A stretch of DNA of 64,000 nucleotides from Chromatiales bacterium (GCA_002729495.1 PBYE01000083.1:1-64000); one strand, 5' to 3'. Shown: positions 51,521-61,742, counted from the stretch's first letter. Numbers and translations: made by a program. The notes: a model not told the origin generated them from the sequence alone.

Positions 51521-51889
51521 TCAGGACTCGGCAGGCGGCACGGCAGCGCACTGCACTTTGTAACGCAGATCATAGCGGGCTGGATTGTGCTCGAGAAAAT
51601 CGAATGCGCGCCGCTCCAGGATGTCGTAACCGTGGATGCAAAGCCCGCGACGTTCCAGCCAGCCCAATAGCCACTGCATCCGCAACGCCTCCGCGGCTTC
51701 GCTGTTATCCGGATATTCGGGGGTCAGTTTCACATCGAACCACAGGTAGTCACCCCCGCCCATCGGTGTACTTAACTGGCTCTGGCTATGCCGCTCATAG
51801 TCGGGACTTTCGTGTATCCCGCTACATCCACCAAGTGTCACGGTGACCGCCAATACCAACAGCCCGGCGACTTTCCCTTCGTAATTCAT
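51521..51889 (-). CDS. Hypothetical lipoprotein
   Basis: 122-aa lipoprotein: signal ending TVTLGGC, then a soluble domain with WLLGWLERRGLCIHGYDILE and RYDLRYKVQC. A Cys pair may be oxidised. No family recognised. ATG at 51889 chosen; a GTG lies at 51901. It is 15 bp upstream of the membrane protease gene, so probably in one operon. Confidence 0.65.
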   Translation of the reverse strand: MNYEGKVAGLLVLAVTVTLGGCSGIHESPDYERHSQSQLSTPMGGGDYLWFDVKLTPEYPDNSEAAEALRMQWLLGWLERRGLCIHGYDILERRAFDFLEHNPARYDLRYKVQCAAVPPAES

Positions 51890-52044
51890 ATTCACCACCA
51901 AATATTGTTCGGCCCGCCCGTACCTTTACCCTTAAACGGCATCATAGCGCGCCGGCGGCTTCGCTTCAGCGTGTTGCGGCCCGACCGCAGAGAGTTAAAC
52001 TACCCAGCCAGTGCCTGCGCCATTAGCGGGGAGGAGAAATCCAG

Positions 52045-52263
52045 ATGCGAACTAATGCTATTTGTCTGACCCTGGCGAGCTGTCTTTTACTGCTTGGGGC
52101 ATGTGATACAGGCCCGGAAAGTAGGCGTGTCGCTGAGTTTGAAGCTGAGTTGGAAAGACTGGAGAACGAAATCGGTCGCCTCGAGTTCCGTATCTACCAA
52201 CTGGAAAACCCGGACGCCAAGCCGCCGGCCAACGACGCTCAGGACACCGCCAACGCCAAGTAA
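52045..52263 (+). CDS. Small coiled-coil lipoprotein
   Basis: 72-aa lipoprotein. Signal with lipobox LLGAC, then one heptad-rich helix ([20 protein letters not shown]) and an Ala/Asp/Pro tail. The arrangement recalls Lpp-like small lipoproteins but without a C-terminal Lys-Arg for peptidoglycan attachment; it ends NAK. A strong SD (GGAGGAG) precedes ATG. Convergent with the RND permease (16-bp gap). Function unknown. Confidence 0.75.
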   Translation: MRTNAICLTLASCLLLLGACDTGPESRRVAEFEAELERLENEIGRLEFRIYQLENPDAKPPANDAQDTANAK

Positions 52264-52279
52264 AGGGGCGCGAAACCAG

Positions 52280-55200
52280 TCAGGCCTGTGCGCCTGCCGC
52301 GTTGCCTGGTTCTCCGGCAGATTTACTCACGCGGCGGCGATTCACAAAATCATTTCCTACACCCAGTAATGATGGAACAAAAACCAGCACTAAAAAGGGT
52401 GAAACCAACATTCCAAACACAATTGTTGCAGCCATTGGCTGCACAAACTGGGCCTGGAGACTGGTTTCAAAAAGCAGCGGCGTTAAACCCCCAACAGTTG
52501 TTATCGTGGTCAGGCAAACAGGGCGTAATCGATCCTTGGTACCCTCGATAACTGCCTCGCGCATGTCTTTACCTTTAGCCAGTAATCGCCGGATTGCGGA
52601 AACAAGAATGATCGAGTCGTTAATCATGACGCCGGTAAGCCCCACCAACGCCTGTAGACTCAGCATATTCATGTTCAGCCCCATAACGTAATGACCGAGT
52701 ACGGCACCAATCACTGCGAAGGGAATAATTGCAAGGACAACAAACGGGGCACGGTAACTTGCGAATACCCAGGCAAGGATAATGTACATTGTTGCGAAGG
52801 CGACCAGGGCCGCGGTTCGCACGTCCACTATCGCCTCCGCCTGTTCCTCGGCCCTGCCCTTGAATGAAACCTGGACGTTGTGGCGCCGCATGATGTCCGG
52901 GGCGTATTCGCGCTCGAACAAGGCGAGTACTTCGTTCGAGGTGTTTAGCTGGGTATCAACATCCGCTGTAACCGCAACCTGTCGTACCCCATCCTGCCGG
53001 CGTATTTGCGAAAACCCGACCCGGCTTTCCTGGGTCACCGCCTCAGTAATCGGGGTGAGCCTGCCCTGCGGCGGCATCACGTAGAACTCGCGAATGGATT
53101 TCATGTATGTGCGCTTCTTGGGCAACATCACCCGCACGATGACCTCTTCCTCATCGCGCGCAAAGCGTTTGGCGATAGAACCCTCAAATGCGTAGCGCAC
53201 CTGTTGTGCTACGGACTCGGTGGTGAACCCCATGGCCCTGCCGGTGGGCGTGAGTTCGAGCAGTATCTCCTGCTTGCCCCATGGCAGATTATCCTCAACT
53301 GCTACCGGTCCGGGTATATTGCTCAGGACATCACGAATCTCTATCGCGGCACTTTTCAGCGACTGCAGGTCATTGCCAAAAACGCGTATGTCGACATCCT
53401 TACCCGGCGGACCGCCGTCGCTGCGTTCGAAGATCACCAGCTTTTCGATTCCGGCAAGCGGGTCTATTTCCAACTCCCAGGCCGCGAAAAAATCCCTGTT
53501 ACGCACATCGCGTATGTCACTCGGAATAAACTCGAGGAAATACGCCCCCATGTGATCGCCGCTGGCTTTTTTCTCTATATCCCTGCCTTCCGTGGTGGCG
53601 ACGCTGCCGACCGAGTGCACGATCAGGCCGCCTTTGCCGTTGGTTAGTTTGTCTTCTGTCAGCAGGGCCGCTCGCTCGAGTTCCGCGACCATCGCCTCAC
53701 TGCGTTCCCTAGGAGTACCCGGGCTGAACGCAAAATTTGCGAATACAATATCGGGTTCCGTCGAAGGAAAAAATTCGAATGGTACTCGCCCGGTAACCAG
53801 CATGGTGAGGGCAAGAATCAGCATGCAGATACTGCCGACAATTGCCGAGGAACGCCGCTGGTAAACACCCTCCAGAAAATTATGAAACTGGTTGTCGCGG
53901 AAGCTGGTAAAGGCTTTGTGAAACCTGCCCGTTTTCGGGCCTCCCTTGGCATCCATGCGTCTGAGCGCATGGCGCAGATGCATCGGCAGTACCAGGAAGC
54001 ACTCGGCCAGGCTTGCAATAATTATCAGGATGATCGTCCACGGCACATTTCCCATGATCTGGCCGAGCGTGCTGCCAACCATAAGCAAGGGGAAAAATGC
54101 CGCAATCGTGGTAAGCGATGCCGCCATAACAGGAGCCCGCATACTCCTCATACCTTCCAGCGCAGCCTGATCGGCTGACATACCCCGCCTGTGCAGTGTC
54201 TCGGTACGCTCGCCCACAACGATGGCATCGTCGACGATGATGCCCAGCCCCATGATGACCGCGAACAAACTGATCATGTTCAGCGACATACCCATTAGCT
54301 GCATACCGCCGATGGCCGCAAGTATAGAAATAGGTATGCCGGCCGCCACCCAGAAAGCGATACGGGCGTTCAGGAACAGGTAGAGCGCGCCAAGGACCAT
54401 CAACAAACCGCCAATACCGTTCCGGAGCAGCATATCTATGCGGTCTCTTACGATTTCTGAAAATACGTCGTACTGATCGATCACCAGTGACGGCGGCAGG
54501 GTTGGCCGAATCTCGCGGAGATAATCATCAACCGTATCCTGGGCGACTATCGAATCAATGCCGCGACCGCGACGTATAACCAATCCTATGGAAGGAGCCC
54601 CCTTATATAAATGCGAAACAGCGTTTTCCTTAAAGCTCTCCTTAATACCAGCGACATCTTTAAGGCGTACCGTTTCGCCCGATTCCATCGCTATGATTTC
54701 GATTTCCCCGACTTCAGCCGGGTTTTGTGCCAGGCCCTCGCTGCGTATTTGCCGTGAGCGGCCACCGGACTGGATACTGCCGGACGGCAGGTCCAGGCTG
54801 GACTGTGCCACCCTGCTCGATACATCGGTCAGGCTCATGCGCAGTTCCCGCAGCGCCGAGTCCGGCACTTCCACCCAGATTTCGGACTCCCGGCTGCCAA
54901 TAACGTTGATGATGCTGAGCCCCCGCTTCAGCAGGTCATCCCGAATCTGGCGGGCATATTGCTTCAGTGCCTGCTCCGGAAAGGGCCCGGAGATTTCCAG
55001 GCGGCAGACTTCATCGGACTGAACGATCTTATTGACTATAGGCCGCTCGATGTCAGTGGGAAAAGTCGTAATGCGCGCCACCGCCGATTGCACATCGGCC
55101 AGTCCCTTGGACATGTCGCTACCTTCTTTAAAGGTAACATTGATATCCGCATTTCCCTCGAAAGCGGCTGCTTCGACCTTGTCTACCCGATCTATAAAGC

Positions 55201-55429
55201 GAACCTCGGGCTCGATAGCCTTGATAATATTTTCTTCTACGTCCTGCGGGCTGGCGCCAGGCCAGATGACCGAAATCTGAATGATATCCAGATCAATATC
55301 CGGCAGCACCTGCCGGTTAATCTTGCTCAGTCCGAACAATCCGAACACTATTAACAACAGCATGAGCAGATTTCCTGCCACTGGATGCAGGGCAAACAGC
55401 TCGAGGATTCCGGTTGGTTTATCTGCCAT
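52280..55429 (-). CDS. RND efflux transporter permease (HAE/AcrB family)
   Basis: 1049-aa inner membrane proton-driven pump. Twelve TM helices in the RND layout: one at the N-terminus, a large periplasmic loop (about 35-330), a block of helices (330-490), the second loop (about 560-855) and the final helices. The GLGIIVDDAIVVGE motif with paired Asp for proton relay is intact, and PLLMVGSTLGQIMGNVPWTI follows. Substrate undetermined. It overlaps the adaptor gene by 1 bp (TGATG), so they are translationally coupled. No outer-membrane channel gene is adjacent. Confidence 0.93.
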   Translation of the reverse strand: MADKPTGILELFALHPVAGNLLMLLLIVFGLFGLSKINRQVLPDIDLDIIQISVIWPGASPQDVEENIIKAIEPEVRFIDRVDKVEAAAFEGNADINVTFKEGSDMSKGLADVQSAVARITTFPTDIERPIVNKIVQSDEVCRLEISGPFPEQALKQYARQIRDDLLKRGLSIINVIGSRESEIWVEVPDSALRELRMSLTDVSSRVAQSSLDLPSGSIQSGGRSRQIRSEGLAQNPAEVGEIEIIAMESGETVRLKDVAGIKESFKENAVSHLYKGAPSIGLVIRRGRGIDSIVAQDTVDDYLREIRPTLPPSLVIDQYDVFSEIVRDRIDMLLRNGIGGLLMVLGALYLFLNARIAFWVAAGIPISILAAIGGMQLMGMSLNMISLFAVIMGLGIIVDDAIVVGERTETLHRRGMSADQAALEGMRSMRAPVMAASLTTIAAFFPLLMVGSTLGQIMGNVPWTIILIIIASLAECFLVLPMHLRHALRRMDAKGGPKTGRFHKAFTSFRDNQFHNFLEGVYQRRSSAIVGSICMLILALTMLVTGRVPFEFFPSTEPDIVFANFAFSPGTPRERSEAMVAELERAALLTEDKLTNGKGGLIVHSVGSVATTEGRDIEKKASGDHMGAYFLEFIPSDIRDVRNRDFFAAWELEIDPLAGIEKLVIFERSDGGPPGKDVDIRVFGNDLQSLKSAAIEIRDVLSNIPGPVAVEDNLPWGKQEILLELTPTGRAMGFTTESVAQQVRYAFEGSIAKRFARDEEEVIVRVMLPKKRTYMKSIREFYVMPPQGRLTPITEAVTQESRVGFSQIRRQDGVRQVAVTADVDTQLNTSNEVLALFEREYAPDIMRRHNVQVSFKGRAEEQAEAIVDVRTAALVAFATMYIILAWVFASYRAPFVVLAIIPFAVIGAVLGHYVMGLNMNMLSLQALVGLTGVMINDSIILVSAIRRLLAKGKDMREAVIEGTKDRLRPVCLTTITTVGGLTPLLFETSLQAQFVQPMAATIVFGMLVSPFLVLVFVPSLLGVGNDFVNRRRVSKSAGEPGNAAGAQA

Positions 55430-56580
55430 CAGCGGATCTCTACCTTGACCCCCACGCCGCCCTCGCGAATCTGCGTGATCACGACCAGGTCGCCATCCTC
55501 GACTACCGGTTCACCAGCACTGCTGAACAAAATATCATCGCCTGCGAATCCTTCTACCTTGATAGTTCGGCTCTTCAGGCGATCGTTCTTGACCACGTAT
55601 ATGCTGTCCGATCCGTAAAGCGCGCTTTCCGGGACCCTGAACACGTTGGTGTACATCTTGTCAGGCATGCGTGCCCAGACGAATGCACCAGGCCTCAACA
55701 GGGTCTCGGTATCCTGATTAATTACCGCATAAATACCGACACCGCCGGTGGTCGAGTCTATTTCTGCGCCGATCCGTTCGACCACAGCCGAGTAAATCAA
55801 TGTTTCGTTGCCAACCTGCCACGAAACCTCCACGGGTTTCCCTTCGACAGCGCTATCGCTCCCGAGTATGCGACCAAACTGCGATTTTGACAGGCTAAAA
55901 CGCACTTCCAACCGGCTTGTATCGATAATTTCCGCCACCTTATCGTTCTGGCTGAGTTGCTTGCCGAGGGCGGCCGACACGCTGTTGACCAAACCATCGT
56001 AGGGTGCCGAAAGACTCGCATCCCTCAGCGCTCGCTCTGCCCTCGCAAGGCCTATACGCCGCTGCTCCAGCGTTGCCCGGCGCTGTTCGACAGCAAGGGT
56101 TGCGTCGTCCATAGTCTGTTCCGAAATATTATGTTCTTCGAACAGTTCGCGAATTCTCTTTTCATCGCGAAGTTTGATTTTGAGATCTACCTCGGCTTCT
56201 ACGAGCAAGGCTTTCTGCTCTGCCACATCGTTCCGGTACTTGAATTGATCAATCTGGACCAGCAATTCACCCTTGCTGACGCGCGCACCCTCGCGAAAGT
56301 TCCGGCCAACTTCAACAATAGGCCCCGGGACCAGCGCCCGCAATTCACTGCGTCGGCCGCTAATGACCTGACCGGATAAATCCAGCATCGGCTGTTCGTC
56401 CGTCTTATGCGCCTCTACTACTTCCACGGGCCAGACGCGCTCGGGTGATTCGACGGAAACAAGACGCGGCTGGGTGAACACCAGTATTACGACAATAACG
56501 ACTGTCACCAGGACAATCAGCAGCGGGCGACGCATGATGGCCCCCAGCAGCGTGAGCAACTTTTCAAACAGGTTTCGCAT
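55429..56580 (-). CDS. RND efflux periplasmic adaptor (membrane fusion protein)
   Basis: 383-aa adaptor. N-terminal anchor helix (about 15-35), an alpha-helical hairpin (about 120-190), flanked by lipoyl halves (GPIVEVGRNFREGARVSKGE and SLSAPYDGLVNSVSAALGKQ), then beta-barrel and membrane-proximal parts. This is the usual AcrA/HlyD-like order. It links the RND permease, encoded right after it, to an outer-membrane channel. A 230-bp space lies before its start, with no regulator gene there. Confidence 0.93.
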   Translation of the reverse strand: MRNLFEKLLTLLGAIMRRPLLIVLVTVVIVVILVFTQPRLVSVESPERVWPVEVVEAHKTDEQPMLDLSGQVISGRRSELRALVPGPIVEVGRNFREGARVSKGELLVQIDQFKYRNDVAEQKALLVEAEVDLKIKLRDEKRIRELFEEHNISEQTMDDATLAVEQRRATLEQRRIGLARAERALRDASLSAPYDGLVNSVSAALGKQLSQNDKVAEIIDTSRLEVRFSLSKSQFGRILGSDSAVEGKPVEVSWQVGNETLIYSAVVERIGAEIDSTTGGVGIYAVINQDTETLLRPGAFVWARMPDKMYTNVFRVPESALYGSDSIYVVKNDRLKSRTIKVEGFAGDDILFSSAGEPVVEDGDLVVITQIREGGVGVKVEIR

Positions 56581-56812
56581 GCTTAAAATAGTGTTCCTGA
56601 TTCTCTGTCAGAGTGGGCAAAATAGGTTTCTTATTCTTGGAGTCGAAAGCAACGGGCAGGGGTATCCAGCCACGCCCGGCTGATTTTTCGCCTAAACGGA
56701 TAATTTTATCTCAATGCCAGGGGGCTCACACTATCTCGGAGTGACACACAAGCCGCTCTGAACAAGGCCATAATGCCTTCAGGGCGGGGTTCTCGTTAAA
56801 CAGGCGTTTCGA

Positions 56813-57367
56813 CTAAACGTTGGCCCCCGGTACCACTTTCAGCTCTGCATCATCCGCAGTCCATATCTGCCGGGGTGCATAGCCTTCCTTACGCATCAGG
56901 TGTTCTGAATACACGATCCGATCAGGATCTATACGCGCGAGTTGCCCCTGTGGCGGAATTTCCAGTTGTCGGCCCAGCTCAGAAGATGAGCCTGCCCACT
57001 TGAAAATCTTCATCCCGTGTACCCATTCAGGGGTATCAACATCCAGCAGGGTTGCCGTGCCAAATATCTGGCAGCCCATAACGCAGGCCCAGCCTGCCAT
57101 AGGGTTTGCTATGGCAATACACACCCGTGGATCTCTCTTGATCGCATAGACCTTCGGGCTTTTTGGTTGTGGAAACAGATACAGCGAAAATCCATCGTTA
57201 TAAAACTCGAGCGGACTCACGATAGGCGAACCGTCTTTTCGAACTGTTCCAAGGTAGCCGATGTTCGTCATGGTCAGCACGCGCTCGATGCGCTTTTCCA
57301 GCATTTCCTTCGGCATGGCCTTGGTTGGCCAGGGTTCTTCCTCAAGCCATTTATGTGCTGTACTCAT
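56813..57367 (-). CDS. Pyridoxamine 5'-phosphate oxidase-like FMN-binding protein
   Basis: 184-aa protein of the split-barrel flavin-binding superfamily. Text TNIGYLGTVRKDGSPIVSPL and SLYLFPQPKSPKVYAIKRDP matches the PNPOx-like N-terminal fold. It lacks the C-terminal dimerisation domain of PdxH, so a general FMN or F420 reductase is more likely than PNP oxidase. SD GGAGA precedes the ATG. It follows the SnoaL-like gene by 34 bp, same strand, probably one transcript. Confidence 0.82.
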   Translation of the reverse strand: MSTAHKWLEEEPWPTKAMPKEMLEKRIERVLTMTNIGYLGTVRKDGSPIVSPLEFYNDGFSLYLFPQPKSPKVYAIKRDPRVCIAIANPMAGWACVMGCQIFGTATLLDVDTPEWVHGMKIFKWAGSSSELGRQLEIPPQGQLARIDPDRIVYSEHLMRKEGYAPRQIWTADDAELKVVPGANV

Positions 57368-57401
57368 TGATGAATCTCCTTACAAAAACTATTGGGCTTT
57401 C

Positions 57402-58058
57402 CTATTGAGCTCTTAAGGCTTCCCGTTTCCTTCGGGCCACCTCTTTCCTGTTTTTCTGGGCCTCTTCATAAAACTCATCCCAGCCGGGTTCGACATCCTT
57501 CTCGAACAGGCCTTCTATATAAACCATAGCCGTCTTGGGCGACTCGGCCCAATGTATGTATTTCCAGCCATCATCAGTATTTCTCAATACAGCACTAACA
57601 CGCACGTCTTCGCCGATCGGGTTACTCGCTATCGTTTTCATTTCGAAATGCATGTACCAGATCGCGATCGCCAGGTCAGGTGCTATCTGCTTGACCTGGA
57701 TGCCCGAAAACTCTTCGCGGATCGCTTCGACAACCGGGTTCGGCCGCGGCGGATCCAGGTAACCCCTAAGCCGGTCCTTGCCAACAAACCACTGCGCCTG
57801 TTCCTCGGCCAGATAGGTCGGGAACGCATCTTGCGAATCCCAGAGTTCCAGCAAAGTGCCATAATCTTGCGAGTTCCAACGCTTCGCCGTTTCCAAAAGT
57901 GTTGCAGTTACGCCGGCTTGTACATCCGCATCAACAGGTATTTCAACGGGTGGAAAAACCACTTTGTGCCCACCTGCCCATGCGACGGTGACGCCGAAAA
58001 CCGCAAGAACCATGACTGAGAATTGCCACAAGAAATGGCGGCTGCAAATGGGCTGCAT
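57402..58058 (-). CDS. Exported SnoaL/NTF2-like protein
   Basis: 218-aa protein with a signal peptide (about 10-29, ending AWAGG). The mature part has the DUF4440/SnoaL-like cone fold: TLLETAKRWNSQDYGTLLEL, LAIAIWYMHFEMKTI and GWKYIHWAESPKTAM. The C-terminus is a charged helix (EEAQKNRKEVARRKREALRA). ATG at 58058 has GGAG 9 nt upstream; a longer frame to 58256 is not used. Role unknown. It precedes the FMN-binding gene. Confidence 0.75.
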   Translation of the reverse strand: MQPICSRHFLWQFSVMVLAVFGVTVAWAGGHKVVFPPVEIPVDADVQAGVTATLLETAKRWNSQDYGTLLELWDSQDAFPTYLAEEQAQWFVGKDRLRGYLDPPRPNPVVEAIREEFSGIQVKQIAPDLAIAIWYMHFEMKTIASNPIGEDVRVSAVLRNTDDGWKYIHWAESPKTAMVYIEGLFEKDVEPGWDEFYEEAQKNRKEVARRKREALRAQ

Positions 58059-58404
58059 AATGCTGAACTCCAAGTTTAAAACTTTCTTATTCACCGGCCT
58101 GCCCGCGGCCATGCAGAAACGGGCCGCCGGGTGGGAACATTTAGTCACAAGATAATAGGCGTGCCGTACTACCGGCTCGACCGACCGCTGCATTGTGCTC
58201 ACCTTGCGGTCATGCGGCCTGGAGTCCGAATCCGGCCCCGAAATCCAACCCACCACAAATATTTAACATAATCAGTGACGTATGCGGTTCCCCATAGTTT
58301 TGCAATGCGCTAGATTACCCTTGGTCGTCAAAACAGCGCATAATCAAATCGTTCGGGGGCGACGCTCGACATGGGTTACACCAAAGCATAATAGGGGAAC
58401 CGTA
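58059..58404. other. Divergent intergenic region, 346 bp
   Basis: Between the SnoaL-like gene (minus) and the calcium-repeat pseudogene (plus). No convincing RNA gene, ORF with SD, or terminator was seen. It must hold promoters for both directions, but no clear -35/-10 pair stands out. Confidence 0.4.
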
Positions 58405-59375
58405 ATGGAAGCCTCGGTCGCCACAACTTCTAACCGAACAGTTCCGAGTACGCTTAACAAGACACTGCGAAGCTGTGTTTTATCGCTGCTGCTCGTTATT
58501 CCCGGTATTGCGATAGCGCTTGATCCCGCAGACGAGCTTGATGCAGACAACATGCTGGACAGCTGGGAAATCACCAACGGTCTTAACCGGCCGACCCGGC
58601 CGATGCAGACCTCGATGCCGACATCGACGGCGTTCCAAACAAGGGTGAATACCAGGCCGGCACCGATCTCGCCGATACGGATACGGACGGCGACGGCCTG
58701 ACCGACGGCGATGAAGCCAATACGCACCTGACTGACCCTGCGAACGCCGACACAGACGGCGATGCCATGCCGGATTCCTACGAGCTTACCCACGGCCTGG
58801 ACCCGCGTGTTGCTGCGAACGGTGAGGACAGTGATGACGACGGTTACAGCGACTACCACGAGTTCCGCCTTGGCACACTGCCTGATGACGACGCTTCCGT
58901 ACCGGGCTATCTCGGCGACCACGCCGAGTCCTTCGAGAGCGGCCTGGACAGCAGCTGGTTCGATCCGGACGGGGGCCCGATGGAATGGGAGATCGTCAGC
59001 ACTGACAGCACGGATGGCGTCAACAGCCTGAGCAACAAGACGAACCCCGATAACCGCTTCCAGTGGATTCATCGCATCGTCAACTTGCGGCCAAGTGTGA
59101 GCAGCCTGGATGTGAGGCTGGACGACGTTAATTGCAGTGCCTATTTCGTGATTTACGACACCACTGACAATATCTATACCAACCGTTGTGGTGACCCGGG
59201 CGCCCCCTGGGAGACGCGGCCCGACGCGATCAACCCGGATCTGAGCGGCTACCCGTTCATCGGCGCCGGACTGCTTGAAGAAGGTGTGCACGAGTTCATG
59301 ATTCGCGTGGATACCTCGACGACAGGCCACGTCTTTATGGACAACTGGATAATCGACGAAGTCGCAGGTCCGTAA
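58405..59375 (+). pseudogene. Exported thrombospondin-type-3-repeat (Ca2+-binding) protein, frameshifted
   Basis: Two adjoining frames read as one protein. ATG 58405 gives a signal peptide (about 22-45, LLLVIPGIAIALD) and NMLDSWEITNGLN; at 58587-58588 AACCGG lacks one C relative to the expected AACCCGG. Restoring that C continues as PADPADADLDADIDGVPNKG, a run of thrombospondin-type-3-like repeats (DTDTDGDGLTDGDEA, ADTDGDAMPDSYE, GEDSDDDGYSDYHEF) that bind calcium, and then a C-terminal beta-rich part. Neither half stands alone, so this is a single-base deletion in a homopolymer, real or a sequencing error. There is no apparent linkage to the minus-strand cytochrome gene. Confidence 0.75.
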
Positions 59376-59458
59376 CACGGGATCTGAACCGGTTGCAGTG
59401 GTGGGCAGTTAACGAAGGCGCGTCGTTAAAAAAGCGGCCGACAGACCCGCACCGTAAA

Positions 59459-60442
59459 TCAGATTGGTTCCAGCTCCGTTGGTACCGGCGGCAGCGTCAT
59501 GAAAAAGTCGTACAGGAGCCCAAGGTCTTCTTCCGTCATTCCGGAAAAGGCGTTCCAGTTCATCAGCGTGTTGTCTCTAGGATCGACCTTCATCGGCTCA
59601 GCAAACATTTTGAAACGCTGAATAAACTGTTCCTTCGTCCAGGATCCCAAACCTGATTCGTGTGGCGTAAGATTCATCGGGTACATGACCTTTCCGTTCA
59701 GGAAGAACGGCATACCGCCGGCAAAACGTCGGCCTTCAAAACCATCCATGGAGTTCGGGTCTTTGGGTGTGTGGCAGAACTCACACCGGGCCACGACCGC
59801 CAGGTATTCCCCGTAAGCTAATCGGTCACTTCGGTCAGGCATGGGTACCGGGCCGTCCAGCGGTTCGGGCCACAGGTGCATCAGGTAGCTCATCGGGAAA
59901 TTTATTTCTTTCTGCGGACGTACCGAGGTCACCGGCTCGACAGAGCGAAGGTATGCAACGACTGCTTCCATATCCTGATCGGAAACATTGCGGTAAATGA
60001 AATAGGGCATGATGGGAAACAAACTTGAGCCGTGGTTGTCCACGCCTTCGCGCACCGAGCGAATAATTTCGCCATCGGTCCAGCCACCGATTCCGGTTTC
60101 CACGTCCGGCGTTATATTGCGTATACAGAGAATGCCCGGGAAATTCGCCTGCCCGGCGTTAACCCCGGCAGCTTCCGTGTCCTTGGTCATACAGGAACGC
60201 CCCGCGCCGACCGGCTCGATCGGTGGTCCTCCGTAAAGACTCCAGTCGCGCTCGGAATGACAATCGACGCACTGGAGCACATTGATTGCCAGGTAGCGGC
60301 CGCGTTCGATATTTTCGGGCGTCATCGCGACCTTGATATCTTGCGCCGGCTGTTGCCTTGGCAAAAACACTGTGAAGTACGCGAGCGTCAGTATTGCGCC
60401 CGCAACCACCATTAAAAGAGCAGTGACTGCGATTTTTTTCAT
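59459..60442 (-). CDS. Diheme cytochrome c
   Basis: 327-aa periplasmic electron carrier. N-terminal anchor or signal (about 5-25), first heme site CVDCH (58-62), second CEFCH (about 220-224). Axial Met candidates include GGMPFF and MNLTPHESG. The order of two cytochrome c domains resembles the cytochrome c subunits of alcohol or gluconate dehydrogenases, but no dehydrogenase partner lies adjacent. It is followed by nothing on the same strand before the calcium-repeat protein. Confidence 0.88.
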   Translation of the reverse strand: MKKIAVTALLMVVAGAILTLAYFTVFLPRQQPAQDIKVAMTPENIERGRYLAINVLQCVDCHSERDWSLYGGPPIEPVGAGRSCMTKDTEAAGVNAGQANFPGILCIRNITPDVETGIGGWTDGEIIRSVREGVDNHGSSLFPIMPYFIYRNVSDQDMEAVVAYLRSVEPVTSVRPQKEINFPMSYLMHLWPEPLDGPVPMPDRSDRLAYGEYLAVVARCEFCHTPKDPNSMDGFEGRRFAGGMPFFLNGKVMYPMNLTPHESGLGSWTKEQFIQRFKMFAEPMKVDPRDNTLMNWNAFSGMTEEDLGLLYDFFMTLPPVPTELEPI

Positions 60443-60668
60443 AGGAAACAGCTTTAAGTTATTGATTCGCCCCTGCGGGGGGGTATAAGTTTGCGTTTCC
60501 TGTCCCGTGGGTAAAGCACAAGAATACGATAATCTGCCCTGCGGACGGAACGGCTATACCGTCCGTCTATCCTGTTGCTTGCTGGTTTAACATGACCGCA
60601 CTGCCCGTAGAAAAAGCTTCGCTAAGAAGCCCTGTAAACTAGGTAATTAACAAACAAGGGGACTCACA

Positions 60669-61694
60669 ATGATTGCCAAGATTAATCCCGCCGATATAGA
60701 GCCAGCGGAAGCGTTTGGCGGCTCACCGATGACTCGACGAGCGATGCTGGGTAATGCAGGGCTGCTGTTGGGAGCAGGAGCACTTGCCGGCTGCGCGCAG
60801 GAAAGTGCTCCCCAGCAAAGCGCTCCGCAGGCTGCGCCTGCCGCAAGTCTCAACCTCGATTTCAGCAAGGCTGACGACAACCTGACTGCCTGGGTAAAAC
60901 TTGTTTCCAGCCTTGAGGACGGCAAGGAAACCTGCGGATTCTTCTCCGGTATCCACTACGCTATCGATGACGCCCACTCGGTAATCAAGCCCCTGTTTCG
61001 AATCCAGGGGTTTGGCATGAGCCGGGTTACCAAGTTGCCTGACGGGCGTTACGAAAACCTGCACCGTGAGGCTGTTTTCTACCTGGATCTCAAAGAAAAC
61101 CGGATAATGGAAACCTGGGATAACCCCTACACCGGCGAAGAAGTGGAGATTTTCAACACCCACAACGACCCGGTTAACTCTTATTACGCCTCTAGTTTCA
61201 AACAGAGTTTTGGCGACCCCGAGGCCGGCATAGAAACTATCGAGTTTCCATTTATCCTGCCCTGGGAAACATTTGGAGACAGGGCCGTTGTTTCCTTCGC
61301 GGTTAACACGCGCTGGCCGACACCACTGGATCCGGAAAAATGGAAGCGTGAGCATTTTGGCCCGTGGTACCGCACCAGCGAATACTTCCAGATCCATTCC
61401 AGCCTTGCGGAGCTGAATAACCCGGATATGCCAAAAGTGCCGTTCACGGGTGCGTGGCAGAAGATTGCACCGTGGCATCCCTGGATGCTGATGGACAACC
61501 GACCGGGCGGGCTGCTGGGCATATCAAGCGTGTGGTCACTGGACAGCACGGACGATCTGCCCACACATATAAGAGAGTATGCAGAAGAGCATTATCCAAG
61601 GTTCCTGCATGCGCCCGAAAAATGGGAAGAACCCAACATGGCTACCTGGGAGACCTTCGCGAAAGAACGCACCCCGGCACCCGTAAAAGAGTAA
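60669..61694 (+). CDS. DUF1838 family Tat-exported lipoprotein, second copy
   Basis: 341-aa paralogue of the protein at 2407-3384. Tat signal (SPMTRRAMLGNAG) and lipobox GALAGC are both present, then EDGKETCGFFSGIHYAIDD and the DUF1838 text DLKENRIMETWDNPYTGEEV. The two share the Tat/lipobox layout and the aspartate/aromatic-rich body. ATG at 60669 has GGGG upstream. Divergent from the cytochrome c gene by 226 bp, which includes a GC hairpin (60542-60565). It ends near a structured intergenic region. Confidence 0.87.
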   Translation: MIAKINPADIEPAEAFGGSPMTRRAMLGNAGLLLGAGALAGCAQESAPQQSAPQAAPAASLNLDFSKADDNLTAWVKLVSSLEDGKETCGFFSGIHYAIDDAHSVIKPLFRIQGFGMSRVTKLPDGRYENLHREAVFYLDLKENRIMETWDNPYTGEEVEIFNTHNDPVNSYYASSFKQSFGDPEAGIETIEFPFILPWETFGDRAVVSFAVNTRWPTPLDPEKWKREHFGPWYRTSEYFQIHSSLAELNNPDMPKVPFTGAWQKIAPWHPWMLMDNRPGGLLGISSVWSLDSTDDLPTHIREYAEEHYPRFLHAPEKWEEPNMATWETFAKERTPAPVKE

Positions 61695-61705
61695 ACACAA
61701 CTCCC

Positions 61706-61742
61706 GATCAAAATCATCGGCTCCGCCGATTGAATTTTGATC
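61706..61742 (+). repeat. Long hairpin after the DUF1838 gene
   Basis: GATCAAAATCATCGGC pairs with GCCGATTGAATTTTGATC across a 3-nt loop, near perfect with two single-base bulges. It is 11 bp after the stop. It may be the transcript end, though the T-run after it is weak (CGCCCGTTTCTCC). Confidence 0.65.

Noticed and set aside
58344-59378. 344-codon open frame on the minus strand across the calcium-repeat gene
   Set aside because: It is the antisense of Asp/Gly-rich repeats, giving Val/Arg/Ile-rich text without SD or family; the plus strand gives a coherent calcium-repeat protein after repairing one base.
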